Source: Lyophyllum atratum
Lineage: Eukaryota; Basidiomycota; Agaricomycetes; Agaricales; Lyophyllaceae
Direction: 5' to 3'
NCBI GenBank assembly: GCA_014905825.1
Contig: JACGCN010000029.1
Span: forward strand, 620,001 to 684,000
Length of the DNA stretch: 64,000 bases
Positions within the stretch are counted from its first letter, which is position 1. Every line of letters begins with the position of its first letter. The position numbers were made by a program, and so were the translations under genes. Positions 58,566-64,000 of this stretch are shown here, piece by piece. The notes below the pieces were generated by a model. The model did not search any database, was not told the origin of the DNA, and saw nothing but the letters and a program-made list of their open reading frames with translations.

Positions 58566-59488
58566 ATCACCACTAGTGGCAAGATTTTCTTATTGTCATC
58601 TTTCTTTGCACCTTTCTCTCGAAATGTTGTGTTTCTAGTGATTTTCGCGTGAATGCTGACGGGGTAAAGTTGCGTGCTCCTGGAAGTAAATAAGTCACGT
58701 GACGTGGACCGTCATTCACCGTAATTGAGGTGTAAAGTGGAAAAAGTGGAAACCCAGGTGCGAAACCAGGTGAGACGGATAACCCAGGTGCGACGGGAGG
58801 TGCGACGGGAGGTGCGACATATAAACCAGGTGCGAAAGGGTTAAGGGGAGGTGCGAAGCCAGGTGCGACGGTATAAACCAGGTGGGTGACCAGGTGCGAC
58901 GGGAGGTGCGACGGATGACCCAGGTGCGATGGATGAGACCAAGTGCGAGAGGAGGTGTGACGGATGAGGGGAGGTGCGACGGGAGGTGCGAATGGTACAA
59001 GGGGAGGTACGGAACCAGGGTCGACGGTATAAACCAGGTGCCAGACCAGGTGCGACGGATAATCCAGGTGCAAGACCAGGTGCGACGGGAGGTGCGAATG
59101 GTACAAGGGGAGGTGCGGAACCAGGTGCGACGGTATAAACCAGGTGCCAGACCAGGTGCGACGGATAATCCAGGTGCAAGACCAGGTGCGACGGGAGGTG
59201 CGAATGGTACAAGGGGAGGTGCGGAACCAGGTGCGACGGTATAAACCAGGTGCCAGACCAGGTGCGATGGATAACCCAGGTGCGAGACCAGGTGCGACGG
59301 GAGGTGCGACAGATAAACCAGGTGCGACGGATGAGACCAATGAGCGGAGGTGCGACGGGAGGTGCGAATGGTACAAGGGGAGGTGCGAGAGGAGGTGCCA
59401 CGGGTGAGGGGAGGTGCGAATGGTACAAGGGGAGGTGCGAAGCCAGGTGCGAATGGTACAAGGGGAGGTGCGAGAACAGGTTTGGCAT

Positions 59489-59570
59489 GGACACATGGTA
59501 TACTTGGTTATCACGCACGCTTTGTCTGCGACTCAGCTGGCGGTCCCGGGTTCAATCCCCGGGTGTCTCA
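59489..59570 (+). tRNA. tRNA-like relic in composite element copy 2 (second)
   Basis: Almost identical to 41256-41337, including the 3' flank CATGCATATCCTT. It retains A-box-like TGGTATACTTGG and B-box-like GGTTCAATCCCC. Confidence 0.45.
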
Positions 59571-60342
59571 TGCATATCCTTAGGCATAATGTTTTATAAT
59601 TGTGATCTTTCTTTGCACCTTTCTCTCAAAACGTCGTGTTTCTAGTGATTTTTGCGTGAATGCCGACGGGGTAAAGTTGCGTGCTCTTGGAAGTAAATAA
59701 GTCACGTGATGTGGACCGTCATTCAGCGTAATTGAGGTGTAAAGTGGAAAAAGTGGAAACCCAGGTGCGAAACCAGGTGCGACGGATAACCCAGGTGCGA
59801 GACCAGGTGAGAGAGGAGGTGCGCCGGATGAGGGGAGGTGCGAATGGTACAAGGTGAGGTGTGGAACCAGGTGCGACGGGTAACCCAGGATGGACAACCC
59901 AGGTGCGACGGATGGGGGAGGTGCGACAGCAGGTGCAAGAGGTACAAGGGGAGGTGCGAAACCAGGTTCGACGGAGTACAAGGGGAGGTGCCAAACCAGG
60001 TGCGAGACCAGGTCCGATGTCAAGTGCGAGAGCAGATGCGAGACTAGGTAGGAGGGGAGGTTTGAGACCAGGTGCGAGAGCACATGCAAGAGTAGGTGGG
60101 AGACCAATACCAGGTAAATTTCGAAGTTGAAGTGAAGTTATCCTCAGAAATAATAGGGAGAAATGGCTCATTAATGGTGATGACGCTCACTTACGCTTCC
60201 TTACGGTGGACTACGGTGGGAGACTTAGGGTTAGGGCTGCATCCGTTGATCAGACTGATAAGAGATTGCCGTTGATGAAAAGGATCGTCTTTCTTCATCT
60301 CAACCATATCCACCGCTCAACTCACATTCATTCAACATCCTC

Positions 60343-62812
60343 ATGGGCGCCGAGAACTTTTTCAAATGCGGGCATGCATGCGTCCATGCACTGGACAGTT
60401 CTGCTAGAATCCAGTATGCGTCGGTGCAATACACGTACCGCGGCGAGGCCGTCTTAGTTGGTCTGGTGCCGGTATGGCACAAGAAGGGAAGTATCTGGAA
60501 GAGGCATGCCGCTTCTCGGAAACAGCATCCCAAATGCAATGCAGCGCAATGCCGTTTATTTCCGCACCTGGGTCTTGCGCCGGAAACCCTTCCTCGGTCG
60601 GAGCAACTCCGGGATCAACTCACGGCAGAGGATTGGAAGCGGTGGGGACTTGCCATTGCACTGCGATTCCTTGGGCGAAGTGATGAAGGTGATGTTCCGG
60701 ATTTGTACTTGCAGCGTGCCAGGCAGTTCAAGGATCGGGGCTTTGGAGAGTGGGACGAGGACGATGAGGAGGGGGAGGACGATGAGGATACAGAAGAGGA
60801 GGGCACGGACGAGTGGGGAGGGTTGGAGCAGGATGAGGACGAGCAGGATGAAGAGGATGAGGAGAAGGAAGAGGACAAGCCGGGAGAAGAGGAGGGAGAG
60901 GACACGGACAACGAGGATGAGGATATGGAAAATCAGGGACAGGGCGAGTGGGCTGATTTGGACATGCACAAGGAGCAGGAGGAAGCTGAGGAACCGGGAG
61001 CGGCAGAGGAGGAGGAGGAGGAAGACGCGGGTCAGGGAGCGGCAGAGGAGGAGGAGGAGGGAGCCGAGGGACAGGGAGTGGCAGAGGACGACCCGGATGA
61101 GGAGGAGGAGGAGGAGGAGGAGGAGGAGGAGGAGGAGGAGGAGGAGGAGGAGGAGGAGGAGGAGAAAGACGCAGGACAGGGAGCGGCAGAGAAGGAGGAG
61201 GAGGAGGAGGAGGACGGTTCGTGTGGGACGACTGCACGCAGGATGGACCCATTGTTTCCCTCCCGCCAGCCGACTCAGGGATCCGTGCGCAGCCTCAGTC
61301 ATGTGTCGGAAACCCCACAGAACACGCCGGCCCCGGAGCAGGGTCATAGTCAATATCCCAGCCCTGCGCCGGAGCCGGCGAAATTGACCATGCTAAGCCC
61401 AGCACCGACCGTTCTGCCCCAGCGTGCGGTGCAGCCCCTGGCACAGCTCCCCCCGGCACCGCTGTTCCCGGAACCAGTTCCGTTTTCTGCAGGCCAGGCA
61501 CCAATCAAGGTCACATTTGTTGAGCACATCGTGCGTTCGAGCAGGACCGTAGAGGAAACGGTAGGGAAGACATATCGGACGACAGATGTCCTACCTCGTA
61601 AGGTTTACAACAAGTTGAAGACGCACTTCCCCGAATCGGTAGACCTGGAGCCCGAGGTGCCACAGTTCGCTAGGGTTAAACATGTCAATATCGAGGAGTG
61701 GGTAAGGCGCCAATCACCTGGCTGCTGAGAGGGGGTTCTGACGCTGATATATTGTATAGACCTGGTTTGCAGCAGAGTTAATGCAGCGGCCCGCGGAATT
61801 TGACGTGTCCTTGATGGGCTGCAAGGAGTTTATCGAGGTTGTCAGGGAAGGTGTCGACAGCGATCTGATCTACAGGGCGGACCTGATCATCTGCACTATC
61901 GAGTTCAGTGATGACTTCTTGTGAGTCTTGCGTTCAAGTCATTGCCATAGATGCTCGAACTTTGGGCTTGTTTTCAGGGGTCCCGATAGAGCGCAGACGT
62001 TTGGATGGGACAGAGAATCCTTCAAAAAGTGGTTCGAAAAGTGGCTTCATGTGGCGAGATTAGTGGCGGTTTGGCCGAAACCGCTGGAGTCCTTGCTGTA
62101 CGGGAACAAGGCGACGGACATGGAAGAAATCGTCCAGGTTACTACAAGGGAGCAGGGGTTACCGTATCCGCCCTTTCAGGTGGAAACCGACTTCAACAAT
62201 GAGCGCTACAAAGGGCTAGAGATCTTGAACAATCCCATTTACCCGCCGGTCAAGATGAACTTCCATGACACACCTCAAGTATTTGGAAAGCTGCGGGCGA
62301 TTTTTGTTGGCGGTCAGATTGTGCACATCCTGAACCTGGCGCCTGTGGATTTCGGAATCTATATAGATTCCGTACTCCCGACGCCGCTCTCAGCCATGCA
62401 GTGAGCATTTGCATATATTTCTTTGGGCGAGAAGCTAAACTTTGCTGAAACCAGGGGCGACCTCGCAAATTTTGGCCTCAACAACTTTGGCCTCAACGTG
62501 TGGCAAGGCAAGCAAGGGTTGGAAGAGTTTGAGAAGTTTGCGTACGCCATGTTGCGCGGGGTTATTGAGAAGCGGGAGCGGGAAAAGGGTGTTCGGAGGT
62601 CGAATCTGCGGACCTTCTGCTGCATGGACGTCTCTGTGTTCAAAGATGAACAAGGTCGCTACCAGCACGTCGTCACCGACCTCGAGGCGGGACCGGGTGC
62701 GGGGCTCTTCCTGAGGTCCCTCTCCGTCTATAAGTGCCGCATTATGTTTGCGACCATGAAAGATGTATGGAGGACCAAGGCTATCGAGTTCCGCAACGGT
62801 GTTGTGTTATGA
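60343..62812 (+). CDS. Zinc-binding-like, poly-Glu protein, paralogue of the 42.3-kb gene
   Basis: Start MGAENFFKCGHACVH at 60343. Exons by eye 60343-61701, 61760-61920, 61978-62400, 62455-62812; about 766 residues. Relative to its paralogue it keeps FKCGHAC-H, VQYTYRGEAV, a C-x4-C (KCNAAQC), an even longer Asp/Glu region (about residues 140-300, GAG/GAA-rich DNA at 60740-61220), APIKVTFVEHIV, the C-terminal ICTIEFSDDF, TFGWDRESFKKWF, FVGGQIVHI and RTFCCMDVSVFKDEQGRY. It lacks the Ser-Tyr-Ser repeats and a segment of about 40 residues in the third exon. Both paralogues lie directly downstream of a composite element. Function unknown. Confidence 0.65.
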
Positions 62813-62871
62813 ACACTAGGTTTAATAGGGTTATGGGGACTTTTTTTGAAAGGTAGGGATTTAAACCTAGA

Positions 62872-62972
62872 ATCGTGTAGGGTAGGGAGGGTAGGGAGGG
62901 AGGGTAGAGGGTAGGGAGGGTAGGGAAGGCAGGGAAGGGCAGGGCAGGGTAGGGCAGGGTAGGTAGGGGAGC
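62872..62972 (+). repeat. G-rich repeat of GTAGGGAGG-type words
   Basis: About 100 bp of GGGAGGGTAGGGAGG-type sequence with many runs of three or more G on the plus strand, just after the stop of the preceding gene. It meets the simple pattern for G-quadruplex formation and resembles degenerate telomeric DNA. Confidence 0.6.
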
Positions 62973-63118
62973 GCACAGTAGCGTAGGATAGCGTAGAGAT
63001 GTGTAGCATGTAGTGATATGAAAAAGGCGAGAAAAATTGGTTCGGGCGCCTTTGAGTACTGAAGTTCCAACGTGGGCCAGCCACGTCTCACGCAAAAAAA
63101 CGCATCTTCAAGGATATT

Positions 63119-63199
63119 AGACACACCCGGGATCGAACCGGCGATCTCCCGCATATGAGTATGCTAAGGAGGAGCGATAACCAACTATACCATGTGTCC
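63119..63199 (-). tRNA. tRNA-like gene, isotype unresolved, possibly intron-containing
   Basis: On the minus strand the 5' GGACACA pairs with the 3' TGTGTCT over seven positions (one G-T), TGGTATAGTTGG fits the A box, and GGTTCGATCCC with the TTCGATC loop fits the T-arm. The unit is 81 nt, about ten longer than a standard tRNA, and the excess is in the anticodon region (CTCCTCCTTAGCAT ... GCGGGAG), consistent with a short intron after the anticodon. The arm can be drawn in more than one way, so I do not name the amino acid. Its 5' half is nearly identical to the three relics in the composite elements. Confidence 0.6.
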
Positions 63200-63784
63200 T
63201 TTGGAACGTGGGGATCGTAGATCCCCATTAACACACTAAGGGATCACTCTGCTCAAACGTTCACCAGAATTAACGACACAAAACCTTTTTTATTGAGTAC
63301 ATAACTACATCACTGCATATGATTCGGAGTCGAATAACCCCCTAATCACATGGCAGGTTTTACCCTATGTGAGTGTACTCCAAGATGTTTGCACCGAGTA
63401 GAAAAACCAATATCTAAGAAGGACATATGAATAGACCACTAGTCTGGGCGGTCCAGGCACGAAACACCGTGAATTACGCTGATGATCTGCGAAGGTCCGT
63501 GGATGCGTAATGACACAAACCAAAAACCAACACAAAACAAAAGTGCTAGAAATCAGGGAAGTTCCCGAGCACGAAGTGGGAAGTGATTCCGAGAGGTAGA
63601 CCGAGATCCCGAGGTGAGGAAAGAGGTTCCGAGGTGCCGAGATATGGTACCGAGGATCGGAAAATGGGAGGACGAAGTCAAAGTTCAACTAAGACTTGGC
63701 AAGAGTTTGGATAGGGTGGGGTGTCAGAACAAAGTGACGCTGATGACTTTCCGAACCAAATGTCCGTCTAGCTGAGCCCGTCCC
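63200..63784. other. No gene recognised
   Basis: A minus-strand open frame at 63365-63688 has no domain or splice support. Short repeats of a CCGAGGT/TCCGAGG word occur at about 63585-63655. Nothing else is supported. Confidence 0.4.
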
Positions 63785-64000
63785 CATCAATTCCGCCATC
63801 AATTTCCAGGGCACCCCACCAGCCGGGGGGCGTACCATGTTAGGGTTGGTTAGAGGTTAGGTTGGTTAGAGTTAGAGTTAGGGTTGGTTAGCTCTGTTTA
63901 GGGTGGGGATATTTATCTTGTCTTTTGTGGTATATTTCGTTGATGCCTAGGCTGATCTACGGTGGATTACGGTGGATTACGGTGGATTACGGTGGCTGAA
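63785..64000 (+). repeat. Dispersed repeat with TTAGGG-like core, copy 2
   Basis: CATCAATTCCGCCATCAATT through CTACGGTGGATTAC matches 55351-55552 closely; the core GTTAGGGTTGG / GGTTAGAGTTAGAG is degenerate telomere-like. At its 3' end GGTGGATTAC is repeated in tandem about four times up to the window edge. Confidence 0.75.

Larger units (their letters stand above)
57091..60115 (+). mobile_element. Composite minisatellite/tRNA-like element, copy 2
   Basis: The left end from TTATACCGTCCTGTATAAGA (57091) matches copy 1 for about 200 bp, including the palindrome (57104-57121) and GTCACGTGAC (near 57266). Three minisatellite blocks follow (about 57345-58475, 58755-59483, 59760-60113), each built of AGGTGCGA words with linkers such as CGGTATAAACC, CGGATAACCC and ATGGTACAAGGGG. 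After the first two come tRNA-like relics (58484-58565, 59489-59570) and a spacer of about 180 bp with GGGTAAAGTTGCGTGCTC and an E-box palindrome. So the inner module minisatellite/tRNA-like/spacer is itself tandemly repeated. It interrupts the gene on its left. Confidence 0.6.

Noticed and set aside
60556..61353. 265-codon Leu-rich minus-strand ORF
   Set aside because: Antisense shadow of the Glu tract (CTC/CTT codons).
63365..63688. 107-codon minus-strand ORF
   Set aside because: No domain, no splice-supported extension and low-complexity repeats inside it.

Overview
The window looks like an accessory, probably subtelomere-like or otherwise repeat-rich, region of a mushroom-forming basidiomycete (Agaricomycetes). 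The grounds are introns of about 45-65 nt with GT...CTAAT/CTAAC...AG signals in nearly every gene, many micro-exons, a RecQ-like helicase of the kind expanded near fungal telomeres, a candidate TET/JBP-like dioxygenase, and degenerate TTAGGG-like stretches. There are no bacterial features. No species can be named from sequence alone. All intron/exon borders given here were placed by eye from splice signals and reading phase.

Layout, left to right. 0-1 kb: the end of a gene that is a paralogue of the gene at 9.3-14.2 kb. 1.1-4.5 kb (minus): an Spt5-like elongation factor paralogue (NGN plus KOW domains) whose acidic N-terminus is built from tandemly duplicated micro-exons. 4.6-9 kb: gene-poor DNA with several diverged copies of a spliced-looking repeat in both orientations and three tandem inverted-repeat elements. 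9.3-14.2 kb (plus): a large micro-exon gene with two SUMO-interaction-like motifs. 14.4-15.2 kb: tandem repeats. 15.5-21.1 kb (plus): a zinc-finger protein with a complete tyrosine-recombinase signature, followed by, or spliced to, a RecQ-like helicase. 21.2-39.0 kb: about 30 nearly identical copies of a 592-bp satellite, starting 63 bp after the helicase stop codon.

39.0-42.1 kb: a composite repeat (unique left end with an 18-bp palindrome, AGGTGCGA-type minisatellite, tRNA-like relics). 42.3-45.0 kb: a zinc-binding/poly-Glu gene. 45.2-46.8 kb (minus): the candidate TET/JBP-like 2-oxoglutarate dioxygenase. 47.0-48.3 kb: an acidic protein transcribed divergently from it. 48.6-49.8 kb: a BAH-PHD chromatin reader. 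49.9-55.3 kb: a giant SR-rich protein with a Ulp1-like cysteine-protease domain, followed by a broken duplicate of its C-terminus. 56.2-57.1 kb (minus): a gene cut at its 5' side by a second copy of the composite repeat (57.1-60.1 kb). 60.3-62.8 kb: a paralogue of the 42.3-kb gene. The last kilobase holds a G-rich repeat, an intact-looking tRNA-like gene on the minus strand and a TTAGGG-like dispersed repeat also seen at 55.35 kb.

Two themes stand out. First, DNA-mobility and repeat machinery: recombinase plus RecQ next to a homogeneous satellite, and a composite element present twice with the same left boundary in two unrelated contexts. Second, a cluster of chromatin and SUMO-type functions (dioxygenase, BAH-PHD, Ulp1-like protease, SIM-bearing protein, Spt5 paralogue). 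That these act together is inference from proximity, not something the sequence shows.
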